From positions 1,178,001 through 1,242,000 of the forward strand of contig NZ_VNHS01000001.1 in NCBI RefSeq assembly GCF_008124765.1: a DNA stretch of 64,000 nucleotides, read 5' to 3'. The position numbers and the translations under genes are program-made. Origin of the DNA: Paenibacillus methanolicus (GTDB lineage: Bacteria; Bacillota; Bacilli; Paenibacillales; Paenibacillaceae). The notes under the pieces are model-generated. The model worked only from the letters and a program-made list of their open reading frames with translations, ran no database searches and had not been told where the DNA came from. Below are positions 33,122-40,739 of the stretch, piece after piece (position 1 is the first letter of the stretch; every line of letters starts with the position of its first letter).

Positions 33122-34558
33122 TCACATGATCGGTTTGGCGGACGATTCTCGGTACTGCGTCGGGGTCTGGAGGGTTGTTTTCTTGAAAATGCGCGTGAAA
33201 TAGTAATAATCCCCGTAGCCGACCCGCTCCGCGATTTCGGTAACCATCAGATTGGTCGTCGCGAGCAGCTCGCACGCGCGCGCAATCCGAAGCCGCGTTA
33301 TGTACGCCGTGAACGTCTCGCCGACTTCTTTCTTGAACAGCTGGCTGACGTAATTGGGGTGAATGTAATGCTGATGGGCCAAGCTCTGGATCGAAATGTC
33401 CTTGTCGAAGTTATGCTTGACGTGATTCAGAATCGCGATCATCGTCTCGTTGCTCGTCAGGGCCGGTTCGGCCGGCACCGCCTCGCTGAGGCTCCTCATG
33501 GACAGCGCGCGCAAATAGACGATCATCTCCGTTACGTTCGCGAACGACTCCATTAATTGCTCGTAGCTCAGCAGCAGGCTTTCGCGCTGTTCGCCCTCCG
33601 CGCGGTACAAGAACGCGACCGTCATATTATAGAAGTGGAAGGCTTGCCGAATCGTCAGGTTCCCATGGCCGAACAGCCGCCCCGCTTCGTCGAACGCCGC
33701 ATGGAGTGCGGGGGTATCTTTGCTTGCCATAGACAGACTGATTTTCTTCATCAGCTCATGGACGGCGGCGTTCGAGCCTTCGCGTTCATGGTAGATGCCG
33801 GACACCCCCGAGACGAAAAATTGGTTCGCGCGCAGCAAGGCGCAATCGACCGCCTCCTTGATCATTCCGTACTCGCCGATCTTTAAGCTGACGCCGATCC
33901 CCTTCATCCCTTCCGGCAACCTGCCGTCTAGACGGCCGAGCGCGTCCTCCATCCGATCGTACGGGAGCAGATACAGCATGCGATCTTGGCCGATCCGAAT
34001 CCGCAGCGCCCGCTCGCCTACCAGCCAATCGCCGCTCCCTCCGATGCACGCCACCGCCGCTCCGCCTCCCGGGCCGTCCATTCGGAAGCCGCGCTGCTCG
34101 CACGCCCGCTTCAGCATGTCGGCGCTCACTTCCGTCCCTTCGCCGATCAGCTGCAGCAGCATGATGTCGGACAAATAACGCGACGCCTCGAGACGCTTCT
34201 TCAACTTGAGCAGCACGTCAATGATTTCCCGTTCGTCGTAGGGCTTCAGACAATACGCCGCCGCGCCGTAATTCAGCGCCCGCTGGGCATAGGCGAATTC
34301 CGCGTGGCCGCTCACGACGACGAAGATCGGCGGATCGGCGGACTCCATGCCTTGCTTGATCAGCTGCAGGCCGGTCATGCCGGGCATCCGGATATCGGTG
34401 AACACGACGTCCGGCCGGAGGTTGACGATCTGCTCCAACGCTTCCAGCCCGCCGTAGGCCTCTCCGACGATCGCGAAACCGTAGTCCTCCCACTCCAGGC
34501 TCGCCTTCAAGCTTTCGACCACCCAGCTCTCGTCATCCACGATCAATACGCTGAACAT
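33122..34558 (-). CDS. YesN-type response regulator with AraC output domain
   Basis: This 478-residue protein starts with a receiver domain (1-120). The phospho-acceptor is probably Asp55 in DVVFTDIRMPGM, with acidic residues in LIVDDESWV and the lysine in AYCLKPYDE. A central helical region follows. Two AraC helix-turn-helix motifs end the protein (about 375-475: FDKDISIQSLAHQHYIHPNY and MVTEIAERVGYGDYYYFTRI). It is paired with the YesM-like kinase whose end it overlaps by 26 nt. Such pairs sense extracellular sugars and activate neighbouring sugar-ABC operons, so the downstream transport genes are the expected target. Confidence 0.93.
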   Translation of the reverse strand: MFSVLIVDDESWVVESLKASLEWEDYGFAIVGEAYGGLEALEQIVNLRPDVVFTDIRMPGMTGLQLIKQGMESADPPIFVVVSGHAEFAYAQRALNYGAAAYCLKPYDEREIIDVLLKLKKRLEASRYLSDIMLLQLIGEGTEVSADMLKRACEQRGFRMDGPGGGAAVACIGGSGDWLVGERALRIRIGQDRMLYLLPYDRMEDALGRLDGRLPEGMKGIGVSLKIGEYGMIKEAVDCALLRANQFFVSGVSGIYHEREGSNAAVHELMKKISLSMASKDTPALHAAFDEAGRLFGHGNLTIRQAFHFYNMTVAFLYRAEGEQRESLLLSYEQLMESFANVTEMIVYLRALSMRSLSEAVPAEPALTSNETMIAILNHVKHNFDKDISIQSLAHQHYIHPNYVSQLFKKEVGETFTAYITRLRIARACELLATTNLMVTEIAERVGYGDYYYFTRIFKKTTLQTPTQYRESSAKPIM

Positions 34559-36356
34559 CCTGATCTCCCCCTATCGGCATCGTTAACCGGATTGTCGTTC
34601 CCGCGCCCGGCGCGCTCTCGATCCGAAGTCCCCCGGACGGGCCGTATGTCAACTGAATCCGGTGATGGACATTGGCCAATCCGATGCTGGCGCCGACCTC
34701 TTCCTCCGCGGCCTGCGGCGTTCGATCCGCGAACGAGCGGCCTAATCCTTCCTGAATTTGAACCAATCTGGCGGCGGTCATCCCGATGCCGTCATCCTCG
34801 ATATCGACCGTGAGCCATCTGTTCTCGTCCAAGCCGGCCCGAATGACGAGCGTGCCCGGTTCTTCCTTCAGCTCCAGCCCGTGAAACACCGCGTTCTCGA
34901 CGAGCGGCTGCAAAATCATTTTGGGCACCTGGCGCGTCATCGCCCCTTCATCCAGTTCGTACCGAACCTCGAAACGGCCGCCGAAGCGCAGCTGCTGAAT
35001 CTGCATGTACGATCGCACGATGTCCAGTTCCTCGCGCAGCGGCACGATGTCTCCGCCCTTGATGCTGTAGCGAAAAATCTCGCCGAGCGCCCGCGCGATC
35101 TCGCGGATGTCCTTCGCCCCCGCCACCGCCGCCATCCCTTTCACCATCTCGAGCGTGTTGTACAGAAAGTGCGGGTTGATCTGGCTGCGCAGGAAGAGCA
35201 GTTCCGACCGCTTCTTCGTCAGCTCCGCCTCGTACAGCATCGCGTTCGTCTCCAGCAGTTGTCGGGTCAGCCCGTCCACCTGATCGAGCATGTTGTTGAA
35301 TTCGGTGGACATGACCGTGATCTCGGCATAGCCGCGCAGTTGAATGCGTTTCTTGAGTTTGTTCAGATCGCCGCGCTTGATCGTGCTGATGAAGGACATC
35401 ATTTTCTTGAGCGGGACGAGCAGATTGTTGATGATCAGCATGACGAGCAGAAGAATGATGGCCGCCCCCGCGACGAGCAGCATCCCTTCGACGCGCTGAA
35501 TCCGGACCATGTCGCGCATGAGCTCCGCCTTCGGAATCATGCTGACGATCATCCCGTTGATCTCCGGCAAATCCTCGGTTTGCACGATATACACGCGTCC
35601 GTTCAGCTCCACGTTACGCGCGCCGCCCGCCGTCTGCCCTTCGGCGAGAATCGCGTTCAGCTTGAGCCCCACCTGCTGCGGATCGCGGCTGGACATGATT
35701 TTGTTGCCGCGGTCGATGAGGAACGATTCCGTCGCGATCGCCTCCGCCTGCTCGCCGCCTTCCTGTCCGATCAGCGCTTTCGGATCGAGAATGAAGAAGA
35801 GCGTGCCGATGACCGCGTTGAATTGTTCGCCAGGCTGATAGGAGCGGATTTTCATCCCGATGAGATAACCGTTCTCGCTCTGATACGTATCGCCGAAATT
35901 TTGCATGCCGAAGTAGTAAGGCGTATCCCGCGCGAGGATGGCGTTCACGAACGGCATGATCTTCTTCTTGCCGCCGTAGAGATCGTACCATCGGCTCTGT
36001 TCGCCGTAGACGACGATGTCCAGAATGCCTTCCTTCAGATTGCTCATGTTGAGGAACAGGCTGTTCACCTTCTTCGACGTGCCGTAGATATCCGCGACAT
36101 CCGGCCGGGTCAGGAAATTCTGCACGTCGGCATCGAACGCGATGTTGGACATGAGCCGGTCGATGACGTCTTTGTTCGCGTGCACCGTCTGGCGAATTTG
36201 CGAGATGATGTCGTTCGTGTACCGTTCGTTGTTGCGCGTAATGATGCCCGCCATCTGCACGTACGTGACGGCGATAATAGAAAACATGACGACGGCTATG
36301 ACGGCGACCATCAATAGCAGCTGCGTTCGAATCGATAGCGTGCGGTAAAAGCTCAC
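34533..36356 (-). CDS. YesM-type sensor histidine kinase
   Basis: This 607-residue membrane kinase has a helix at about 8-30 (TQLLLMVAVIAVVMFSIIAV), an extracellular sensor region of about 250 residues, a second helix near 290-310 (MLLVAGAAIILLLVMLIINN), then HAMP (LLVPLKKMMSFISTIKRGDL). The kinase core has the phospho-acceptor histidine in RSQINPHFLYNTLEM, the N-box LQPLVENAVFHGL and the G-box DIEDDGIGM. The start is taken as GTG at 36356, six bases after a G-rich Shine-Dalgarno stretch. A TTG at 36389 is possible but lacks one. It overlaps the response regulator gene and is divergent from the lipoprotein at 36499. Confidence 0.92.
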   Translation of the reverse strand: MSFYRTLSIRTQLLLMVAVIAVVMFSIIAVTYVQMAGIITRNNERYTNDIISQIRQTVHANKDVIDRLMSNIAFDADVQNFLTRPDVADIYGTSKKVNSLFLNMSNLKEGILDIVVYGEQSRWYDLYGGKKKIMPFVNAILARDTPYYFGMQNFGDTYQSENGYLIGMKIRSYQPGEQFNAVIGTLFFILDPKALIGQEGGEQAEAIATESFLIDRGNKIMSSRDPQQVGLKLNAILAEGQTAGGARNVELNGRVYIVQTEDLPEINGMIVSMIPKAELMRDMVRIQRVEGMLLVAGAAIILLLVMLIINNLLVPLKKMMSFISTIKRGDLNKLKKRIQLRGYAEITVMSTEFNNMLDQVDGLTRQLLETNAMLYEAELTKKRSELLFLRSQINPHFLYNTLEMVKGMAAVAGAKDIREIARALGEIFRYSIKGGDIVPLREELDIVRSYMQIQQLRFGGRFEVRYELDEGAMTRQVPKMILQPLVENAVFHGLELKEEPGTLVIRAGLDENRWLTVDIEDDGIGMTAARLVQIQEGLGRSFADRTPQAAEEEVGASIGLANVHHRIQLTYGPSGGLRIESAPGAGTTIRLTMPIGGDQDVQRIDRG

Positions 36357-36424
36357 ACTTCGCCCCCCACTCCACCTATATTTGATCAAATTCTACCATA
36401 TTGATGTGGAATTACGAGGTTTTA

Positions 36425-36453
36425 TTTACAGATATGCGCGGATCTATTACTAT
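36425..36453 (+). promoter_or_regulatory. Candidate sigma-A promoter for the lipoprotein at 36499
   Basis: TTTACA at 36425-36430 and TACTAT at 36448-36453 are separated by exactly 17 nt and lie 45 bp before the start codon, in the divergent YesM/lipoprotein region. The -10 box matches consensus at four of six positions. Confidence 0.4.
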
Positions 36454-36498
36454 TTTTGTAGATAAGGCACTCACCTTAGTGCCAGAGGAGGTTGAACG

Positions 36499-38097
36499 AT
36501 GCGTATGCTCCGCGTAACCGGCATTATCCTTCTGATCGCGGTTTTCACCTCGATGAGCGTGGCCTGCAGCGAACCGAACGAAGTTGGAACGGAGGTAAAC
36601 GACTTGCGGGCGCCAAGCGAGCCGATGCCGATCTCCATCGCCTATTGGGACATCAAGCGCTATTTCGACGCCGGCGACGCCGTCCTTCGCAAGATCGAGC
36701 ACGATCTGGACATCGACCTGCAGCCCGTGCAGGTGAGCCGGACCGACTACGCGGAGAAATTCAAAGTGTGGGCCGCCACCGACAAGTTGCCCGACGTGTT
36801 CGCGCATACGGTCGTGAGCGAGTCGCCCGGCCTGTACGCCGATTGGATCAAGCAGAACTTGATCCGCCCGCTCCCGGACGACCTCAGCCCCTACCCTTAC
36901 GTCTACGAGCTCTCCCAAATTCCCGATACCCGCGCGCTCCGCCACGACAACAAGCTCCATATGCTGCCGCGGATCGCTTATCCGACGAACGATCTGTGGA
37001 TGCTCGACCGCGTTGTCTTCATCCGCAAAGATTGGATGAGCGAGCTGGCCATGCCCGATCCGCTGAATTTCGAACAATTCCAACAGTCGATGCGGCGCTT
37101 CGCGGACGAAGATCCCGACCGCAACGGCCAGCGCGACACCGTCGGCTTAACCGCCGCGGGACTGCCCTATCTCGCTTGGGTCTTCTCCCCCGCGTTCCCG
37201 CAGTTCGGCGTCGGCCAATGGGTGCAGGAGGACAACGAATGGATTCCGTATTACGCATCCAAGCAGATGAGCCGCGTCGTCGATCAATATGACCGGCTGC
37301 AGCGGAGCGGCGGCCTGGATGCGGAGTTTTTCCTGCTGAAGGAAGACGACGCGACCGAGAAATTCGCCCAGGGCCGAGCCGGCGCGCTCGCCTACAAGGC
37401 GACGCCGGACAGCTTGAGCAAATTCGTCGCGCTCTGGAACAAATACAACCCCGACGCCGACTTCTACGACGCGGTCAAAATCATGCGCCTCTGGCCGGCG
37501 CAGGACGGCAACCGCTACTACTATGTCGCGCCAACCTATTGGTCGGAGAGCTACTTCAGCGCCAAGGTAGACGAGGCCAAAATGGACCGCATCCTGCGGC
37601 TGTACGATTACTTGCTCTCCCCCGTGGGCATGATGCTCATGCGCTACGGCATCGAAGGCCAGGATTACGTCATGCAAGGCGAGGAGATCGTCATTACGCG
37701 TCCGCTCGACGAGAAGACCGGCAAGCCGGTCAGCATCCAGAAGCTGTATCCGTCCACGAACGTCTTCCAATCGCTCGCCTCGTGGGGGATGGAGCGCACG
37801 TACCGGTTAGACGTCATCAACAAGATCAACTACGGCGAGCGCAACATTCAAGCCGCGCTGGAGGAGATGCGCTGGCTGCTCAACCACGCCGTGGCCGTGC
37901 CGTTCAGCTATAGCGCGGTCTCGCTGTCCACGCCGAGCAAAGACAAGCTGAGCGCCGCGATTGCCCCGCTCGAGGACTTGACGCAAGCGATTCTAAGCGA
38001 GGGCGATCCGCAGCAGCTGTGGCAAGCGACGTTGGCGAAGTATGAGGCGATGGGGCTGCGGGAATCCATTAAGGAGGTGAACGGGGAGCTGAAGTGA
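36499..38097 (+). CDS. Extracellular solute-binding lipoprotein (third binding protein)
   Basis: This 532-residue lipoprotein has the signal ILLIAVFTSMSVACSE; the cysteine near residue 23 is the lipidation site. The binding domain shows ISIAYWDIKRYFDAGDAVLR, KLPDVFAHTVVSES and WMLDRVVFIRKDWMSELAMP followed by DPDRNGQRDTVGL, typical of the large LipO/YtcQ-like proteins. It is transcribed divergently from the YesM kinase and is outside the long minus-strand cluster. It may therefore deliver ligand to the kinase, as proposed for similar arrangements, or serve as an alternative receptor for the transporter. GAGGAGG precedes the ATG. Confidence 0.88.
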   Translation: MRMLRVTGIILLIAVFTSMSVACSEPNEVGTEVNDLRAPSEPMPISIAYWDIKRYFDAGDAVLRKIEHDLDIDLQPVQVSRTDYAEKFKVWAATDKLPDVFAHTVVSESPGLYADWIKQNLIRPLPDDLSPYPYVYELSQIPDTRALRHDNKLHMLPRIAYPTNDLWMLDRVVFIRKDWMSELAMPDPLNFEQFQQSMRRFADEDPDRNGQRDTVGLTAAGLPYLAWVFSPAFPQFGVGQWVQEDNEWIPYYASKQMSRVVDQYDRLQRSGGLDAEFFLLKEDDATEKFAQGRAGALAYKATPDSLSKFVALWNKYNPDADFYDAVKIMRLWPAQDGNRYYYVAPTYWSESYFSAKVDEAKMDRILRLYDYLLSPVGMMLMRYGIEGQDYVMQGEEIVITRPLDEKTGKPVSIQKLYPSTNVFQSLASWGMERTYRLDVINKINYGERNIQAALEEMRWLLNHAVAVPFSYSAVSLSTPSKDKLSAAIAPLEDLTQAILSEGDPQQLWQATLAKYEAMGLRESIKEVNGELK

Positions 38098-38433
38098 TTT
38101 CGGTAATGCGGGATGGCTGCCAATTTTCACTCACAGTCGAAGGTTCTTCCGATCGCTGTTGTTTCGTGATTCCCTGATTGAAAAGGATGAAGGTAGGAAT
38201 CACTCCACAAAGGCGAACGCTTCCGCTTCTCCAGAATCCTTCACTGCTCCGTTCCTAGGCAGCCTCGAACAGTACCTACATCAAAGGAAGGCTTCCCGTT
38301 CACGGGGAAGCAGAGTGGTGATCGCTGCTAGTTCCGCGATCACGTAGCTTGAAAAGCGATCCTTACTGCCCGCATCCATGCGTTTGCTTGCGCGTTGGCA
38401 TATCCTATATCAATTCGGGCAGGAGGGATTGGG
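38098..38433. other. 336-bp intergenic region rich in inverted repeats
   Basis: Three separate dyads are visible: GTGATTCC (38166-38173) with GGAATCAC (38196-38203), GCTTCCC with GGGGAAGC near 38290-38312, and GTGATCGC with GCGATCAC near 38318-38344. The region has no convincing coding frame. The clustered dyads suggest a structured RNA or a dispersed intergenic repeat. The third dyad may also end transcription from the lipoprotein gene. Confidence 0.45.
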
Positions 38434-38943
38434 ATGAGGAATGCTGTACGAAGCTCAAATCGTGGCGCTGCCCGGCATCGGAACATCCGTCTCGGGCGGC
38501 GTGCGACTTCGAAGGCCATTCAGAGGAAGAACATTCCCCGTAACATGAAGGCGGCATCGAGATTAACGACAGTGATTTATGCGGATTCAAATACGGAGAG
38601 TAACGCGAGGTCCAACACGGAATCCGCCGAGAACACACTTCCGAGCTCAACGAAGAACTCGAACAAAACGAAGAGCAACCACCGCAAAGATCCCGCCATC
38701 AAAGGCGTTACCCGCCTGGCCGCCTCCCTTCTGCCTTGGTACAAGAAGCTGGCCAGCGATAAGGCTTACGCTTGGTCGATCTATCTAGCGGCGAAGAAAG
38801 GCGACGCCGACGAGCTGCGCGACCTCGTCACGCCAGAGGTGAAGCATGACGGCGTCCTCTCCTTTACGGCTACGCCGGGCAAGATCATCGTCAGTCTGCG
38901 GCTTCGCGGGGCGATGTTCTCGAATCGGTTCGACGTGCGGTAG
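38434..38943 (+). CDS. Hypothetical basic protein
   Basis: This 169-residue protein is strongly basic and Ser/Asn-rich in its first 100 residues (several R-R and K-N pairs), with a more ordered C-terminal third: LPWYKKLASDKAYAWSIYLA, then RDLVTPEVKHDGVLSFT and IIVSLRLRGAMFSNRFDVR. Only this last part resembles a folded domain. No known family is recognised. The start at 38434 has AGGAGGG six bases upstream. The gene stands alone between the intergenic dyad region and a convergent gene pair. A nucleic-acid-binding or spore-associated role would fit the composition, but that is a guess. Confidence 0.6.
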   Translation: MRNAVRSSNRGAARHRNIRLGRRATSKAIQRKNIPRNMKAASRLTTVIYADSNTESNARSNTESAENTLPSSTKNSNKTKSNHRKDPAIKGVTRLAASLLPWYKKLASDKAYAWSIYLAAKKGDADELRDLVTPEVKHDGVLSFTATPGKIIVSLRLRGAMFSNRFDVR

Positions 38944-39021
38944 ATGAAAAAAAAGACCAGCCGGGCGCAATTACCCAGCTAGCCTTTGTACCTGCAAGTC
39001 TATCTATTCCTTATTTCCATG

Positions 39022-39234
39022 TCATGAATTTCGCATTCTCTGTCGGTCATTCAGCGCTCTTTTTCGCTGCTTTCCTCGCAAACGCTCTTCACGCAGCAGC
39101 GCTTGATGCCTGCGGTAGGCAGCGGCTTTGGCTCTTACCACGTCCCTCTCTTCCGCGCTCCGTTTGCGGGTTAGCAGATGAATGAACCCGTCCTCGACGA
39201 CATGACAAAGCTTCCTATATAAACTCATCCTCAT
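39022..39234 (-). CDS. Small basic protein downstream of the repeat-rich secreted protein
   Basis: This 70-residue, highly basic protein begins MRMSLYRKLCHVVEDGFIHL and continues with an Arg/Lys/Glu-rich helix (ERDVVRAKAAAYRRHQALLR). It starts 9 nt after the stop of the 407-residue protein and is preceded by GGGAGCGGG, so it is probably co-transcribed and co-translated with it. No family is recognised. The charged helical nature suggests a partner or nucleic-acid contact, but nothing more can be supported. Confidence 0.5.
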   Translation of the reverse strand: MRMSLYRKLCHVVEDGFIHLLTRKRSAEERDVVRAKAAAYRRHQALLREERLRGKQRKRALNDRQRMRNS

Positions 39235-39243
39235 CCCGCTCCC

Positions 39244-40467
39244 TTACCGGCTGTAATTCCAAGCTATAATAAATCGTCGAACCAGCCAGCATGCTGCGGT
39301 GACGAAGAGAACGAATCGAAGAAACGCCATAAAGTTCCGAGCCGCTACTTGCCCGCCGAGAAAGGCACGCTTATAAACGGCTTCCGATAACTCGGCGTCG
39401 TCCGGATACTTGTAGGTCCTCCCGATCGCCCCGAGCAGGAACGCGTTATTCTTGCTCCCTTGAACATCCCCTTGCGCTTCATCGAAGCCCTCGCGATACC
39501 AACCGGCCAACTTCGGGTTGGCTGTCGCCGGCTCCTCGTATTTTAACGACTGAAAAGCCGCATTCCGGCCTTGCTTCATGTAGTACGTCTTCAAATCCGA
39601 CTGACCTTTCGCGTAGCCATTCTCATACGCATCCGCGAATACCTTTCTTGCTTTTTGCGGCGGGAGGTGTACATCCTTCAACCCGTGCTTCAACCCGTCT
39701 TGATAATACTTTTTGCTTATCGCCTGATCTCGTTCCGAGACGGCCTTGTAAAAATAGGATCTGAACGTATCGGCAACCTTATCGCTTTTTTGATACGTTT
39801 CCGGAATCTTCAGTTGGTTGGTCTTTTTTCCTAATGCATAGCCCTCGTTGGCAGCCTTCGCGATATCCTGCTGCAGCTTCTTCTGGCCTGCCGCGTAAGC
39901 TGCCCGATAGGATTCATCATACTCTTCCATATAGGCCTCGTCTTGATATTGATAATAAATGATCAACGTACTGCCGGCGTAAGCATCGGCATATCCGTTT
40001 TTCGCCCCATCGGCTTTACCGATTTTTTGCAACTTTTTTTCGGCAGCCGTCAACCTATTTGAAATTGACTGTTCCGTATTGCCCGACTGACCGGCAGCCC
40101 CGCTTTTGCTGCCGCCGGAGCCCTTTCCGTTGGTGCTTTTTCCTCCGGAAATTTTGCCGCCAGAACTTTTCGTGCTTGAGCTAGAGCCGCTTGAGCTTCG
40201 GACGGAGCTTTTCGTACTTGAGCTTGAGCCGCTTGAACTTCCGCCATAGCTCTTCCCGCTTGAACTCGAAGCGCTCGAACTTCGCCCGCCGGAGCTGCTT
40301 CCCCCTCCTCCACCGCCCTTGACGAGGACAATATTCGCCTTCATGTTTTGATCAAGATGCGATAAGACTTGTACACAGTTTCCGATACACGTCGACTCCG
40401 CATCTATTGCACCCGGATATGCTAAAAGAATCAGTGCCGCAATTCCCAAACCAGCCCAACGTTTCAT
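39244..40467 (-). CDS. Secreted or membrane-anchored protein with Ser/Gly linker and GxxxG-type repeats
   Basis: This 407-residue protein has, in order: a signal peptide (about 1-23, AALILLAYPGAIDAES); a short cysteine motif CIGNC; a low-complexity Gly/Ser/Lys stretch (about 50-130) with a duplicated block SSSGSSSSTKSS; a long helical region with repeated aromatic-x2-3-Gly or Ala-x3 motifs (YADAYAGS, YRAAYAAGQKK, GYALGKK, YYQDGLKHGLKD, AYENGYAKGQSD, WYREGFDEAQGD); and a C-terminal helix (FLRFVLFVTAACWLVRRFII). The repeats recall GX3 repeat proteins such as Yae1, but I do not assign homology. It may be a surface protein with an extended stalk. It heads a probable two-gene unit with the small protein at 39022. 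Confidence 0.72.
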   Translation of the reverse strand: MKRWAGLGIAALILLAYPGAIDAESTCIGNCVQVLSHLDQNMKANIVLVKGGGGGGSSSGGRSSSASSSSGKSYGGSSSGSSSSTKSSVRSSSGSSSSTKSSGGKISGGKSTNGKGSGGSKSGAAGQSGNTEQSISNRLTAAEKKLQKIGKADGAKNGYADAYAGSTLIIYYQYQDEAYMEEYDESYRAAYAAGQKKLQQDIAKAANEGYALGKKTNQLKIPETYQKSDKVADTFRSYFYKAVSERDQAISKKYYQDGLKHGLKDVHLPPQKARKVFADAYENGYAKGQSDLKTYYMKQGRNAAFQSLKYEEPATANPKLAGWYREGFDEAQGDVQGSKNNAFLLGAIGRTYKYPDDAELSEAVYKRAFLGGQVAARNFMAFLRFVLFVTAACWLVRRFIIAWNYSR

Positions 40468-40661
40468 CCCCCGATTGCTCCTTATTCGTCTTTTCGTGAT
40501 TCAACTATTGATAATATGACAATTTTCGCGAACAAGAGCACTAGAAGCCATCCCGTCTGCTAGTTCAGGAAATTTGTTCCACACTGATTTTATCATCCCC
40601 ATATAAGTCGTACTACCTAAAAATGTATAAATTCGTCCTGGTATATGAAAAAATAAAGCGC

Positions 40662-40700
40662 AAAAAAAGCCGCTAACGCGCCCTCGTCCCCGAGATGGCT
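40662..40700 (-). terminator. Possible terminator after the GH43 gene
   Basis: In minus-strand reading AGCC and GGCT enclose an inner CTCG/CGAG hairpin, followed by seven T. The stem is interrupted, so confidence is limited. Confidence 0.4.
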
Positions 40701-40739
40701 ATGTAAGCAGCTTCTATTCGTCGATGCGGTTCGGCAGCG

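Noticed and set aside
34758..36317. 519-codon plus-strand frame opposite the YesM kinase
   Set aside because: Antisense artefact; kinase H, N and G boxes are on the minus strand.
38159..38347. 62-codon plus-strand frame in the inverted-repeat region
   Set aside because: TTG start without ribosome site, and the frame runs through three dyads; more likely non-coding.
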